Origin: an uncultured bacterium
GTDB taxonomy: Bacteria; Hydrogenedentota; Hydrogenedentia; Hydrogenedentales; Hydrogenedentaceae
DNA: 64,000 nt
Direction: 5' to 3'
Assembly (NCBI GenBank): GCA_938014335.1
Contig: CALLRP010000025.1
Location: 30,088-94,087, forward strand
Part shown: in pieces, positions 51,721 through 61,691 of the stretch
How positions within the stretch are numbered: the stretch's first letter is position 1
Layout of the letters: every line of letters starts with the position of its first letter
Translations under genes and position numbers: made by a program
Notes under the pieces: model-generated
Databases searched by the model: none
What the model saw: only the letters and a program-made list of their open reading frames with translations
Told to the model about the DNA's origin: nothing

Positions 51721-53898
51721 TTAATCTAAAATTAACTCAACTTTTTCTGGATTTTCTTTAAAACCAATAGAAATCACATCATTATTAAGGTTAATACTTT
51801 TAAGAGGCTTTCCACCCACAAGAACCTTGTTGATTTTACATGTAGCGGGTTTATAAATATATAGAAATGCAGGGGAAACCAATGTTTCTTTAAACACAAT
51901 TTCTAATTTCTTTTTATCATTGTCCCATCTTGTAGAACTAATATATTCCAGTCCACATTGCTGTTTGGTTTTCACTCCTATCACGGAAGGTATATCTGTT
52001 TTTAATGTTAATCCTATAAATTTTTCTTCAGGGTTACTCTGAATCGTTTCCGTATCATCTATGAATTTTTCATGGGTATAATCCCAAAAAACAGCATCGT
52101 TATGAATACTTTTTAGAGATACCGCAGAGAAAGGTTCCGCATTCCTTGCAACATAGATAAGTGAATTAGCAAAACTATCCTGTGTAGCATAACTTTTCAA
52201 ATACCAGATGGAAGGTACTTTATTATTAGCATCAAAAGGTGAAAATTTTGCTCTTGTAGTAAGGCTCAATTGTAGCAATTTTTTTGATATATCGGAACGG
52301 TTAAAATCCCCTAACCATACTGCAGGTCCAGGGAAAGATTGTAATAGAGTATTTGATAAAAAGTTTTGGGTAGTTAACAACTGATTATTGATTTTTACAG
52401 GACTGATACCTACATTAAATCCTGCTAATGTTCCTGTAATGGTACAGAACTGTGCCAACTCCTCTTCTGTATTAATTACACGGTTGGTGAATACGGGATA
52501 TACAGGAATTTTTGAAAAGAAATTGGACATTTCTTTTAATCCTACAAACATCGCCTCTGTATGGGTAGTATTTATTTGCTCTAATACTGCATCTGGAATA
52601 GAAATATCACAGATAATAAAATCGGGATTCCACGCTAAAATTTTTTCCCACCGTTTTTTTGCAATTTCCAACCCTTCTGGAGTATGGAATTTAACAAGAG
52701 CATATTCATTTGAGACAGGGATTGAATGTTCTGTCCCTGCAGGAACTGCCCATGGATTTAAGGATAAACCAACTTTCATAGAACCATGATTTTTTAATTG
52801 GTCTATGACAGATTTCATATCTCTTGATAGATTTTTTGCATTTCCTTTTAATGACCCAAGAGGTTGTTCCCATCCCGCTGGTATATAAATGGAATTTATA
52901 CCCATGTTCCCAGAGAGACCCGCAACTTTGGATAAGTTTCCCAATGATACCTTTTCGGGGTCAACAGAAACCCAGCCTAAAATAGGTTTTTCAATAGTTA
53001 TTTTAGAACAGGGTGGAGAAAGCTGTGATAGAGCCCATGTGAAATTCATATGCAATTTATAAGCATCATTGCTAAAAGAAACAAATACAGGGTCACTTTC
53101 CAGTGTTTCACCGGGAGCAATTGTTATTGGAGGTAAATATTCGCATTCTATTGCACCTGTCCAGTTATCTCCTTCTCCTGTAGTCACTATTTTAGACCGA
53201 GATTTCCCCTGTGGACAAACGGCAAAAACTAATTTTTGTCCTTTTTGGGTAGTCATTTCTAACACTTGTGATTCTTCCTCTGGTACAAAAGCCCAATATC
53301 CGTTAATATTTGCAATAGGACGCATTATCTTTTTATTAGGGAGGCGTATTAAAAGCCCTGCTACAGGAGGAAATACAAAGGGCTTTATTTTAGAAATTGT
53401 TATTGGAGTTGTCCCGCTATTTGTTATAAGGGTGGTAAAAAGAACAAAACTACATTGTTTAAAACTTGTTGCTCGCTGTTGTATTTGAATGCCATTCTTA
53501 TTTGGAAATATCGCAGTAAAATGAGTCGCCGGTCCGAACACACTCTCTACTGCAACTCTATCTGTATAGGAATTGCCCAAGGATTCCGCAGAAATTTCTT
53601 CCCCCGACTTCAACTGTACAGAGGGGCCATAACCCTCAATAATGGTCATTTCAGAATAATTGTCGGGAACGGTGTAAAAAATATGCCAATCCCCGTTCAT
53701 TTCATCAAAATCAATGCCCATATCTTCCCAAGAGAAAGTGTATCGGTGCCTTAATACCCATGGAGAAGAACGCGGTTGTGGAACTTCATCTTCTATTTTC
53801 TTCTTCTTTTTCGTAGCAGTCCAGCCGTCTAATGACAATACAATGACAAAAGTTATTAACAAAACAACTAAAAAATAAAACTTCTGATTTTTTTTCAT
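51721..53898 (-). CDS. Exported GH36-like protein
   Basis: The 725 residues give a signal peptide (1-28), a Lys-rich stretch (KKKKK), an N-terminal beta-sandwich, a TIM-barrel-like centre (about 310-600) and a C-terminal beta domain. GWVSVDPEKVSLG, YIPAGWEQPLG, GLSLNPWAVPAG and NPDFIICDIS follow the order of GH36/GH27 alpha-galactosidase strands. The usual DDGW reads PAGW here and the KxD strand reads IICD, so catalytic residues may be altered. Function is uncertain: alpha-galactosidase relative or non-catalytic sugar-binding protein. Confidence 0.5.
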   Translation of the reverse strand: MKKNQKFYFLVVLLITFVIVLSLDGWTATKKKKKIEDEVPQPRSSPWVLRHRYTFSWEDMGIDFDEMNGDWHIFYTVPDNYSEMTIIEGYGPSVQLKSGEEISAESLGNSYTDRVAVESVFGPATHFTAIFPNKNGIQIQQRATSFKQCSFVLFTTLITNSGTTPITISKIKPFVFPPVAGLLIRLPNKKIMRPIANINGYWAFVPEEESQVLEMTTQKGQKLVFAVCPQGKSRSKIVTTGEGDNWTGAIECEYLPPITIAPGETLESDPVFVSFSNDAYKLHMNFTWALSQLSPPCSKITIEKPILGWVSVDPEKVSLGNLSKVAGLSGNMGINSIYIPAGWEQPLGSLKGNAKNLSRDMKSVIDQLKNHGSMKVGLSLNPWAVPAGTEHSIPVSNEYALVKFHTPEGLEIAKKRWEKILAWNPDFIICDISIPDAVLEQINTTHTEAMFVGLKEMSNFFSKIPVYPVFTNRVINTEEELAQFCTITGTLAGFNVGISPVKINNQLLTTQNFLSNTLLQSFPGPAVWLGDFNRSDISKKLLQLSLTTRAKFSPFDANNKVPSIWYLKSYATQDSFANSLIYVARNAEPFSAVSLKSIHNDAVFWDYTHEKFIDDTETIQSNPEEKFIGLTLKTDIPSVIGVKTKQQCGLEYISSTRWDNDKKKLEIVFKETLVSPAFLYIYKPATCKINKVLVGGKPLKSINLNNDVISIGFKENPEKVELILD

Positions 53899-54063
53899 AC
53901 AAATAGAACTCCATTCACATATAGTTTTGGATTACATATTACAATTAACGAAAAACAATATAACAACTATTTAGATTTATAACTTATTCCTAAGAATCAA
54001 AGATAAGTAATAAATGCTTCGATTGTGTTAAAATATTGTTTAATTTTAAAAAAGATTGTTATT

Positions 54064-55086
54064 ATGAGTTTCGGAAAGTTTATATTAAACTATAAAACGA
54101 TGTCAATTCTATGCCGACAACTTGCATCTGCATATGAAGGGGGTATTCCCATTATCCAGGCATTGCAAATTGTAGGAGATAACTTCCCCTCTCGTAAAGT
54201 AAAAACTATTCTATACCGTTGCGCGGATAATTTAACACAGGGGAAAACACTTAGCGAAGCACTATATCGAGCAGAAGTATTTCCCGATTTGTTTATTCAA
54301 CTTGTCTCTGCGGGAGAAAAATCCGGAAAATTAGATACTATTCTGAGGGATTTAAGTTTATACTACGAAGATTTATGGAAGATGAAACGTTCTACGATTT
54401 CTTCCTTAATATATCCTATCTCTCAACTGGTTTTGGGATGGTTTTTGGGAAGCTTTGCATTGGGTATTGTTCGTAATATCGGATTAGAAAAGTCATTTTC
54501 TTTAAATCAATATTTTTCAGACTATGTTTCCTTCCATATAAAAGTAAGCATCGCATTTATAATTTTCATATTCTTTTTCATTTTTTTCAAAAATACAAAA
54601 GGGTTCCAAAGAATTTTGTATGGAATATTTAGATATGTTTATCCCTTCAGTTTTATCATTCATAAATTTTCCTTAGCTCGTTTTTTTAAATCGTTTGCAT
54701 TACTTTATGCCAGTGGTATTCCTATTACTCAGGCGTTGAAGCAATCTGCTGAACTTCTCCCCTCTTCTAATTATCAAAATGATGTAATAAATGTGATTTA
54801 TCTTATCCAGAACGGAAGTAATCTTGAAAAATCCTTCAAGACACTCTCATGGATAGGACGAATAGGTCAAGAAATGATAACCATAGGAGAACAGTCTGGC
54901 AAATTAGATGAATCGCTACAAAAGCTGGCAGAATATTTTTTGATAGATGCGCAACAGGCTCTTCAAGTTGCAAGCAAAATATTTAACATATTAATCTTTT
55001 TGGTTGTCGGAGCAATCATTGGTTTTATTATAATCAGTTTCTATGCTCAACTTTATGGAAATATGTTTAAACAATTAGGAATATAA
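54064..55086 (+). CDS. GspF/PilC-type inner-membrane protein
   Basis: This 340-residue protein carries two T2SS-F domains: LCRQLASAYEGGIPIIQAL (about 12-30) with LVSAGEKSGKLD, and FKSFALLYASGIPITQAL with MITIGEQSGKLDESL. Three membrane helices are seen. It is the platform protein of type II secretion or type IV pili. No GspE, GspD or pseudopilin gene lies nearby, so its partners are elsewhere. I prefer ATG 54064 to the GTG at 54025. It is followed 12 bases later by a PpiC gene. Confidence 0.88.
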   Translation: MSFGKFILNYKTMSILCRQLASAYEGGIPIIQALQIVGDNFPSRKVKTILYRCADNLTQGKTLSEALYRAEVFPDLFIQLVSAGEKSGKLDTILRDLSLYYEDLWKMKRSTISSLIYPISQLVLGWFLGSFALGIVRNIGLEKSFSLNQYFSDYVSFHIKVSIAFIIFIFFFIFFKNTKGFQRILYGIFRYVYPFSFIIHKFSLARFFKSFALLYASGIPITQALKQSAELLPSSNYQNDVINVIYLIQNGSNLEKSFKTLSWIGRIGQEMITIGEQSGKLDESLQKLAEYFLIDAQQALQVASKIFNILIFLVVGAIIGFIIISFYAQLYGNMFKQLGI

Positions 55087-55098
55087 TAGGTATAAACT

Positions 55099-55632
55099 AT
55101 GAGCGAACCTATTTATAGAGATGACATTCTCCCTGAAGAACCCAAAGACTGGACCAAATATATCTGGGGTGGAATTATTCTACTGGTCGTTTTAATGATT
55201 GGAATCATGTGGATGGTAGGACATACAAAACCAAAAACTTCTTATGTACGTGCGAAACATATTCTTATTAAATTTTCGCCAAATGACCCCGCAGACCGCC
55301 AAAGGGCTCTGGAATTTATAACCGAAATAAAAGAACGCATTGCTAAAGGGGCAGTCTTTGAAAAACTTGCTAAAGAATATTCAAATGACCCTGCCAGTGC
55401 CCGACGAGGCGGAGATTTAGGATATTACGGGAGAGGTTCGTTTGAGCCTGCCTTTGAAAATTATGTATGGTCAGCACCTATTGGACAGTTAAGCGATATT
55501 ATTGAAACAAAATATGGTTTCCATCTCATTATTGTAACTGACCGACATTTAACCGAAGTTGACCGATACGAATTAGAATTAGACGAAAAAGCAAGGAAAA
55601 GCGTTGAAGAAAATAAACAAGGAAATAAATAA
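55099..55632 (+). CDS. Membrane-anchored parvulin peptidyl-prolyl isomerase
   Basis: This 177-residue protein has one N-terminal membrane helix (about 22-42) and a parvulin domain (50-155; RAKHILIKFS, SNDPASARRGGDLGYYGRG and ETKYGFHLIIV). It catalyses cis-trans proline isomerisation on the periplasmic side and may help fold secreted proteins. It is the second gene of the pair with the GspF protein, which suggests a role in secretion. Confidence 0.92.
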   Translation: MSEPIYRDDILPEEPKDWTKYIWGGIILLVVLMIGIMWMVGHTKPKTSYVRAKHILIKFSPNDPADRQRALEFITEIKERIAKGAVFEKLAKEYSNDPASARRGGDLGYYGRGSFEPAFENYVWSAPIGQLSDIIETKYGFHLIIVTDRHLTEVDRYELELDEKARKSVEENKQGNK

Positions 55633-55654
55633 AACAATAACGAAAGGATAAAGA

Positions 55655-56845
55655 ATGTTAGAGAAGTTTATAATGGCTCCTCCTGACCCTATTCTCGGGC
55701 TTACCGAAGCATTTTTAAAGGACAGTAATCCTAACAAGATTAATTTGGGCGTGGGAGTTTATAAAGATAATTTAAATAAAACACCTATTTTCAATACAGT
55801 TAAAAAAGTGGAAAAATTTTTATTAGAGAAAGAGCAAACGAAAAGTTATCTTCCCATATCAGGTTCCCCTGAATTTTGTGAAAATGTGCAATGGCTGGTA
55901 TTAGGAAAGAACAATTGTGCCATAAGCGAAAAAAGAGTGGCAACCGTTCAAACCGTTGGAGGTACATCCGCTTTACGAATCTTTGCCGACTTAATTAAAG
56001 CAAATATCGGTACTAAAAAAATATGGTTAAGTGACCCCACATGGGAAAATCACGCAAAAATATTCCAGACAGCAGGATTTGAAATGGGGACTTATCCCTA
56101 CTACAATCCAGAAAATCATGGTCTTGCGTGGGATAAAATGCTTGCTACTTTAGAGACTATTCCAGAAGGAGATATTTTATTACTGCATGGTTGTTGTCAT
56201 AATCCTACCGGTATTGATTTAAACAAAGAGCAATGGCTTACCGTAGCAGATATTTTAAAAACAAGAGGTATTCTTCCCTTAATTGACTTTGCATATCAAG
56301 GATTAGGAGACGGACTGGAAGAAGATGCTCAAGGAATAAGAACAATCGTTGAAAAAGTGCCCGAAGTGTTTATATGCAGTTCTTTTTCAAAAAACTTTGG
56401 TTTATATAACGAACGGTGCGGTGCATTAATCAGTGTTTGTGCAGATTCCGAAACCTGCCAGAAAGTTTTAAGCCAGATGAAGGTAACAATCCGAACCAAC
56501 TATTCCAATCCGCCTGCACATGGGGCACATATCGTTCATACTATCTTAACTAACGAAGACCTTCGAAAAGAATGGGAACAGGAAGTCAAAGAAATGTGCT
56601 CTCGAATAAAGACCATGCGAAAACTGTTTGTTGAGAAGCTAAAAGAAAAAGGAGTAACTCAAGATTTTAGTTTTATCGAAGAACAAAAAGGAATGTTCTC
56701 CTTTTCGGGCTTAACCAAAGAACAAGTTCTACGTTTGAGAGAGGAATTCTCAATATACATCGTCAATTCAGGAAGAATTAATGTGGCAGGTATAACTACT
56801 GACAACATAGACCGTTTAGTTGAAGCCATCACGCAAGTTTTGTAA
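55655..56845 (+). CDS. Class-I aromatic/aspartate aminotransferase
   Basis: This 396-residue PLP enzyme follows the AspC/TyrB subgroup: start APPDPILGLTEAF, INLGVGVYKDN, LHGCCHNPTGID, and Schiff-base K246 in SSFSKNFGLYNERCG. It exchanges amino groups between aspartate or aromatic amino acids and 2-oxoglutarate. GAAAGGA precedes the ATG, 22 bases after the PpiC gene, so it may be cotranscribed. Confidence 0.93.
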   Translation: MLEKFIMAPPDPILGLTEAFLKDSNPNKINLGVGVYKDNLNKTPIFNTVKKVEKFLLEKEQTKSYLPISGSPEFCENVQWLVLGKNNCAISEKRVATVQTVGGTSALRIFADLIKANIGTKKIWLSDPTWENHAKIFQTAGFEMGTYPYYNPENHGLAWDKMLATLETIPEGDILLLHGCCHNPTGIDLNKEQWLTVADILKTRGILPLIDFAYQGLGDGLEEDAQGIRTIVEKVPEVFICSSFSKNFGLYNERCGALISVCADSETCQKVLSQMKVTIRTNYSNPPAHGAHIVHTILTNEDLRKEWEQEVKEMCSRIKTMRKLFVEKLKEKGVTQDFSFIEEQKGMFSFSGLTKEQVLRLREEFSIYIVNSGRINVAGITTDNIDRLVEAITQVL

Positions 56846-56878
56846 AACGAATTTTTATAGTATATGTTAAGAAATAAA

Positions 56879-57526
56879 TCAGGTTGCGTTATGGACGAGG
56901 ATGTATAGGTAGACACAGATAAAATGTATAATGCTCCCTCCCATAACGAATAGATGCCAAATGACATGATGGAAAGGGAGACGCTCCCATAAATAAAAGA
57001 ATGTCCCCCCTGTATATACGATACCACCAATAAGCATGAGCCATAAGGCACCCATGGGTATCATTTCAATGGCAGGTTTAATTGCAATAATGGCTATCCA
57101 TCCCATTAGGATGTAAATAAATGTGGCAAGATGGTTCCATTTGCCGATAAAGAAAAGTTTGAATATAAATCCTAAAAATGTTAGTATCCAGAGTGCTGAA
57201 AAAAGTGACCAGCCCCAGGGACCTCTCATATATACGAGTAAAAAAGGTGTGTAAGTCCCCGCTATCAGTACATAGATACAGGAGTGGTCCATAAATTGGA
57301 AAAATCGTTTTATTTTGCCAGGAGGGAAGGAATGATATAAGGTAGAGCTTAAATAGAGTAATATTAGAGCAATACCGAATGTAAGAACGCCTGCCAGAGT
57401 CCAGGGTTCTTCTTTACGAATGGCAAGTATTAGCATTACGACAAAGCCCGCAATACTTAATCCGGCACCGAGACCATGTGTAATAGCGTGGAATACTTCT
57501 TCTACAGTGGTATATACTTTCTTCAT
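56879..57526 (-). CDS. trhA: Hemolysin III-family membrane protein
   Basis: This 215-residue protein has seven membrane helices and the family residues: EEVFHAITHGLGAGLS at the start, SSTLYHSF, MDHSCIY and the C-terminal HHVIWHLFVMGG. It belongs to the PAQR/hemolysin III group (TrhA/YqfA), linked to membrane energetics or lipid homeostasis. The name hemolysin is historical. Confidence 0.93.
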   Translation of the reverse strand: MKKVYTTVEEVFHAITHGLGAGLSIAGFVVMLILAIRKEEPWTLAGVLTFGIALILLYLSSTLYHSFPPGKIKRFFQFMDHSCIYVLIAGTYTPFLLVYMRGPWGWSLFSALWILTFLGFIFKLFFIGKWNHLATFIYILMGWIAIIAIKPAIEMIPMGALWLMLIGGIVYTGGTFFYLWERLPFHHVIWHLFVMGGSIIHFICVYLYILVHNAT

Positions 57527-57569
57527 TACTTATGCCTATGGATAAACTTTCTTTGTTAAGGAGATTTTT

Positions 57570-58370
57570 ATGCAGGTTATTATTCAGCCAACTACCATGG
57601 ATGCAGTTAACCTTGTTGCCTGTATTATATCAGAAAGATTACGCCAAAAACCTCATCTCGTCTTAGGACTCGCCACAGGAAGAACAATGGTGCCTCTCTA
57701 TCAACGATTAATAGAAATGCATCAAAAGGAAGACCTTGATTTTTCACTCGCAGTTACTTTCAACTTAGATGAGTATATTGGAATACCGCCAGAACATCCC
57801 GGGTCGTATCATTATTTCATGTACAACACCTTTTTCCGCCATATTAATATTGATTTACGAAATACTCATATCCCCAATGGTATGGCAGAGGACATAGCGA
57901 AAGAATGCAAAGAATATGAAGAAAAAATAAAGGATTTTGGTGGAATAGACCTACAACTATTAAGTATTGGAGAATCAGGGCATATTGGTTTTAATGAACC
58001 TTTATCTTCGATGTTCTCAAGGACACGAGAAAAAGCACTATCACCCAAAACGATAGAACAAAACAAACATTTGTTCTCTAATCCTGATGAAATGCCTAAA
58101 AGAGCCATTACTATGGGAGTAGGAACTATTCTCGAAGCACATGAATGTTTAGTCCTCGTTACAGGAAAACATAAAAGTAAAATTTTGGCGAGAGCAGTTG
58201 AGGGTCCTTTTACCGCTATGATTTCTGCTACCGCGCTTCAATTACACCCGAATTGTACATTCGTAGCGGACGAAGATGCTGGTTCTGAATTGGAACAGCG
58301 GGAATATTATCAGTGGATTTTTGAAAACGAGCCAGAATGGGAAATATATCGTAATAAAGTAAAAGTATAA
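57570..58370 (+). CDS. nagB: Glucosamine-6-phosphate deaminase
   Basis: This 266-residue enzyme has LATGRTMVPLY, D67 in FNLDEYIGI, and GHIGFNEP (H138, E143). It turns glucosamine-6-phosphate into fructose-6-phosphate and ammonia, feeding amino sugars to glycolysis. The Asp before GHI in E. coli NagB is Ser here (ESGHIGFNEP); Gram-positive enzymes also vary there. A strong TTAAGGAG is upstream. It converges on the GT2 gene. Confidence 0.95.
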   Translation: MQVIIQPTTMDAVNLVACIISERLRQKPHLVLGLATGRTMVPLYQRLIEMHQKEDLDFSLAVTFNLDEYIGIPPEHPGSYHYFMYNTFFRHINIDLRNTHIPNGMAEDIAKECKEYEEKIKDFGGIDLQLLSIGESGHIGFNEPLSSMFSRTREKALSPKTIEQNKHLFSNPDEMPKRAITMGVGTILEAHECLVLVTGKHKSKILARAVEGPFTAMISATALQLHPNCTFVADEDAGSELEQREYYQWIFENEPEWEIYRNKVKV

Positions 58371-58376
58371 GATTTT

Positions 58377-59174
58377 TTATCGCGAGGAATGGTCTTTTTC
58401 TTTCATTATATCATCTAAGATTAATAATCGTTCGAACCAAATCATTAACATGGTACACAGGTATCTTCTGCCCATCTCACGAAGTTTAAGTTTGGATTGT
58501 CCCCAGGTGCGTCCATACCATGCAATAGGGATTTCTGCAATTTTGTACTTACGAATTAATGCCGATAACGACATTTCGATGGTGATATTAAAATGAGCTG
58601 CCTGGAGAGGGCTTATATTTTCTATTACATGCCGACGATAAACCTTAAAGGCATTGGTTAAATCGTTAAAACGAGTCAAAAATAGTATCTGCAAAAACTT
58701 ATTAACAACTCGATTCGCAATCAATTTTATCTTCGGGTAATGAGTAACAACACTTTCTTTTCTGAAACGGGAACCAAAAACACAGTCATATCCTTCTTCT
58801 ATTTTTCGATAGCATCGCACAATATCCTTAGGGTCATCAGAACGGTCTGCCATGACTATCGCGACTACATCGCCTTTAATATTTTTTAGCCCACTACGAA
58901 TAGCACGACCTAATCCCCCGGGTAAAGGATTGTCTACCACTACTATTTCTGGACATTTTTGGCTAAGTTCCTTTATTACTTGGAGAGTATTATCAGTGCT
59001 GTTATCATTAACAATAATAACTTCAAAAGGGATTTTCTCATTTCTTAACTCTGGAATTAACTCTTCTATCGTATAAGAAATGTTATTTTCTTCGTTATGT
59101 GCTGGGATAACAATTGAATAAAGAAGTGTATTTTTTGGCACAGGCTGTAAATCAAATTCGGCCTTGAAGGCCAT
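58377..59174 (-). CDS. GT2 glycosyltransferase, DPM1-like
   Basis: This 265-residue GT-A enzyme has [42 protein letters not shown] (metal site) and a C-terminal [11 protein letters not shown], as in polyprenyl-phosphate sugar transferases. It would load a sugar on a polyprenyl carrier for surface glycans. Its start overlaps the end of the epimerase gene by 23 bases, so both are coupled. Confidence 0.88.
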   Translation of the reverse strand: MAFKAEFDLQPVPKNTLLYSIVIPAHNEENNISYTIEELIPELRNEKIPFEVIIVNDNSTDNTLQVIKELSQKCPEIVVVDNPLPGGLGRAIRSGLKNIKGDVVAIVMADRSDDPKDIVRCYRKIEEGYDCVFGSRFRKESVVTHYPKIKLIANRVVNKFLQILFLTRFNDLTNAFKVYRRHVIENISPLQAAHFNITIEMSLSALIRKYKIAEIPIAWYGRTWGQSKLKLREMGRRYLCTMLMIWFERLLILDDIMKEKDHSSR

Positions 59175-60213
59175 GGTAAATCTCCTCTAAAATTTTTCGA
59201 ATATCATAAGTATATTTCCATTGGGGATAATGACTTTGAAATTTTCTCACATCACTAATCCACCAAATATGGTCCCCTTTTCGTGCCTGCTCAACATAAA
59301 CATAGTTCATCTTTTTCCCTGTGATTTCCTCACACATTTTAATGGCTTCCAACATGGAACAATTACTATGCCTGCTCCCACCGATATTGTAGACTTCTGC
59401 AATACGGGGAGATTGGTAGACTTCCCAGAAACATTCTACGAGGTCATCTGCATGGATATTATCCCGAACTTGCTTTCCTTTATATCCGAATATACGGTAT
59501 TCCTTCCCTGTCATAGCACATTTCATCAAATATGCCAGGAAACCGTGCAATTCAGCCCCTGCATGTTGGGGACCTGTTAGACATCCGCCCCGAAATATCG
59601 TAGTTTTCATCCCGAAATATCTACCATACTCCTGCGTCATAACATCCGCAGATATCTTAGAAGCACCGAAAATGGAATGTTGGCTCTGGTCAATACTCAT
59701 TGTTTCATCAATACCGTATTTTGCCCAGCGATGGCTCGGATCGACTTCCCATCGTGTTTCTTGTTCCATTAATGGTAAATAGTTAGGTAGGTCGCCGTAA
59801 ACTTTATTTGTAGATGTAAATATAAATACTGCATCAAACGCATATTTACGAGTTAGTTCTAATAAATTCAATGTCCCTAAGGCATTTACACCAAAATCGG
59901 TAAAAGGTTCCTTTGCCGCCCAATCATGACTGGGCTGTGCAGCGGTATGAATAACTACGGATATATCCCCCTGATATTCTTGAAATACTTTTTCTAACTC
60001 ATTATAATCGCGAATATCAGTATTATAGTGGCGATAATTAGGCAATTCTGATTTCAGGCGTTCCACAGACCAGCGAGTACTTGCCTCTTCCCCAAAGAAA
60101 TAAGAGCGATAATCATTATCTATACCTACAATCGTAAAACCCTCCTTTGCAAAACGGCGAACCGATGCAGAACCAATTAAACCACCTGAGCCCGTGACTA
60201 TGGCTATACTCAT
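59152..60213 (-). CDS. NAD-dependent epimerase, CDP-paratose 2-epimerase-like
   Basis: This 353-residue extended SDR has [16 protein letters not shown] (NAD binding), [22 protein letters not shown] and [13 protein letters not shown], the signature of the CDP-paratose 2-epimerase (RfbE) group. The SDR catalytic Tyr is Phe182 in SIFGASK (F-x-x-x-K186). I recall F in close relatives, so this may be a family trait. It makes an unusual nucleotide sugar, probably used by the coupled glycosyltransferase. Confidence 0.85.
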   Translation of the reverse strand: MSIAIVTGSGGLIGSASVRRFAKEGFTIVGIDNDYRSYFFGEEASTRWSVERLKSELPNYRHYNTDIRDYNELEKVFQEYQGDISVVIHTAAQPSHDWAAKEPFTDFGVNALGTLNLLELTRKYAFDAVFIFTSTNKVYGDLPNYLPLMEQETRWEVDPSHRWAKYGIDETMSIDQSQHSIFGASKISADVMTQEYGRYFGMKTTIFRGGCLTGPQHAGAELHGFLAYLMKCAMTGKEYRIFGYKGKQVRDNIHADDLVECFWEVYQSPRIAEVYNIGGSRHSNCSMLEAIKMCEEITGKKMNYVYVEQARKGDHIWWISDVRKFQSHYPQWKYTYDIRKILEEIYHGLQGRI

Positions 60214-60351
60214 CTTATTTCCTTATCTTATATTTGTTATATATCAAACATAAAGGGAAAAATTAAGTTTTCATATTATAGAAGATATAGAGGTAAAGGA
60301 TAAAAATCAGGGTATAAGCATAAACAGTATATTACAAATTACATTCAAAAT

Positions 60352-61470
60352 CTATCTATTCTCCGCATATTGTTGAAGTAAGTTTAACATTTGTCTATCC
60401 ACTTTATACCCTTCCCAATTTTCATATTCGACATCAATTCTATCAGAATTAATAGGACCGAATGGACCCACAAAATTCCACATTGACCAGCCCCATCCTA
60501 CTTCATTAAACAAACTTAATGTATCTTCTAACCATTTTATTACAGCCTTATGTGGAGTTCGATTAAATGCACCGAATTCACCTACAAAAACAGAGACACC
60601 TTGATTTTCCAGTTTTTTCCATGGATTGATTACTTTTTCACGAATACCTTCTCTATCCCATAAAAAATCCCCTTCTTTATAAGGATAGTCCGGCACAGGA
60701 ACATCGTCCCATTTGCCTGCCCATGATGCTTTATAATGGGTAACAGTAAAAGGTTGATACATATGTAAATTAGCCACAATACCTAAATCAGCGAGTTCCA
60801 TCGGCGGTAAAGCACCCCAGAGTCTTCCATCACAATGAATCGGTCTCTTTTCATCTACGCTTCGGATTGCATCTAATAGTTTTCCAATAACATTTTTATG
60901 TTTCTCCGCGGAAACATTTCCCGGCTCATTTAATAGATTAAAACTCAACTGCTTAGGTGAAACGCTTTGATACCGTTGAGCAAAAGTTCGCCAGTGATAA
61001 GCACATATCTTTTGTGCAGTCTCGTCCTTCCATAAATCCATCGGTTCATCAGGTTTTGCTACAGTCCACCCCGGAGCACGATGAAAATTTAAGCAGACAT
61101 GAATATTATATTTTCTGCCCAATTCAACGGCTTTGTCTATCTCTTTCAAATCTTCTTCTCGTATATGGGTAAGAGACTTTTCATCTGTCCAACAACGATA
61201 ATCCATGGGTAACCGAACGAAATTAAAACCGAACCGATGAATGAGGGCGAATTCTTCTTCCTGAAAAGGTCTTTTCCCATTAACCATAAAGTAATTTAAT
61301 AAATTAAAACCAAAGAGAGAACCCCAAATATTGTCGTTAACATTGTCATTTAATTGTTCGTTAGATGTTTTTACCGTTTGAACATTCTCTCCCCCTAAAG
61401 AACCATATTTTATCCTATTTATTATAGGAGCCATAGCACCTAAATGTACTAAAAACTCTCTTCTTTTCAT
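60352..61470 (-). CDS. GH5-family glycoside hydrolase
   Basis: The 372-residue TIM barrel of clan A has FVRLPMDYRCW, the acid/base E182 in NLLNEPGN, HMYQPFTVTHY, and the nucleophile E298 in VGEFGAFN. These fit GH5 endoglucanases and mannanases. The N-terminus MKRREFLVHLGAM resembles a Tat signal, so export is likely. ATG 61470 has AAGG upstream, just after the T-run of the terminator that ends the peptide unit. Confidence 0.9.
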   Translation of the reverse strand: MKRREFLVHLGAMAPIINRIKYGSLGGENVQTVKTSNEQLNDNVNDNIWGSLFGFNLLNYFMVNGKRPFQEEEFALIHRFGFNFVRLPMDYRCWTDEKSLTHIREEDLKEIDKAVELGRKYNIHVCLNFHRAPGWTVAKPDEPMDLWKDETAQKICAYHWRTFAQRYQSVSPKQLSFNLLNEPGNVSAEKHKNVIGKLLDAIRSVDEKRPIHCDGRLWGALPPMELADLGIVANLHMYQPFTVTHYKASWAGKWDDVPVPDYPYKEGDFLWDREGIREKVINPWKKLENQGVSVFVGEFGAFNRTPHKAVIKWLEDTLSLFNEVGWGWSMWNFVGPFGPINSDRIDVEYENWEGYKVDRQMLNLLQQYAENR

Positions 61471-61482
61471 AAACAATTACCT

Positions 61483-61522
61483 TAAAAAAAATAGCACATA
61501 GTAGGAATTTCTACCATGTGCT
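61483..61522 (-). terminator. Terminator of the two-peptide unit
   Basis: AGCACAT/ATGTGCT and GTAG/CTAC form an 11-bp stem with one internal mismatch (61493-61522) and a 6-base loop. On the minus strand the hairpin is followed directly by ATTTTTTTTA (61483-61492). It ends the peptide transcript 20 bases after the second peptide stop and before the GH5 start. Confidence 0.88.
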
Positions 61523-61542
61523 TTATATTGATTTTTTAAGAA

Positions 61543-61665
61543 TTAGTCAACAGGCTCTTTTCCAGTTAAAGCAGAAAAGAAATCCGTTATAATCTTGCTT
61601 ATAAAGCCTGCTAAATAATTAACTATTTTTACTATGACTTCTTTCAGAATTAAATTAAAATCCAT
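61543..61665 (-). CDS. 40-residue amphipathic peptide
   Basis: The product begins MDFNLILKEVIVKIV and ends TGKEPVD. Polar residues recur every three or four positions (D2, N4, K8/E9, K13, N16, S23/K24, T27/D28, S31), so the whole chain forms one amphipathic helix. Net charge is about -1. Shine-Dalgarno AGGAGGG lies 7 bases before the ATG. There is no leader peptide or Cys. It is the second gene of a terminated bicistronic unit with the 33-residue peptide. The layout resembles phenol-soluble-modulin beta genes, leaderless bacteriocins or type I toxins; none is assigned. Confidence 0.75.
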   Translation of the reverse strand: MDFNLILKEVIVKIVNYLAGFISKIITDFFSALTGKEPVD

Positions 61666-61691
61666 TCTTTTACCCTCCTAAGTTTAATGGT

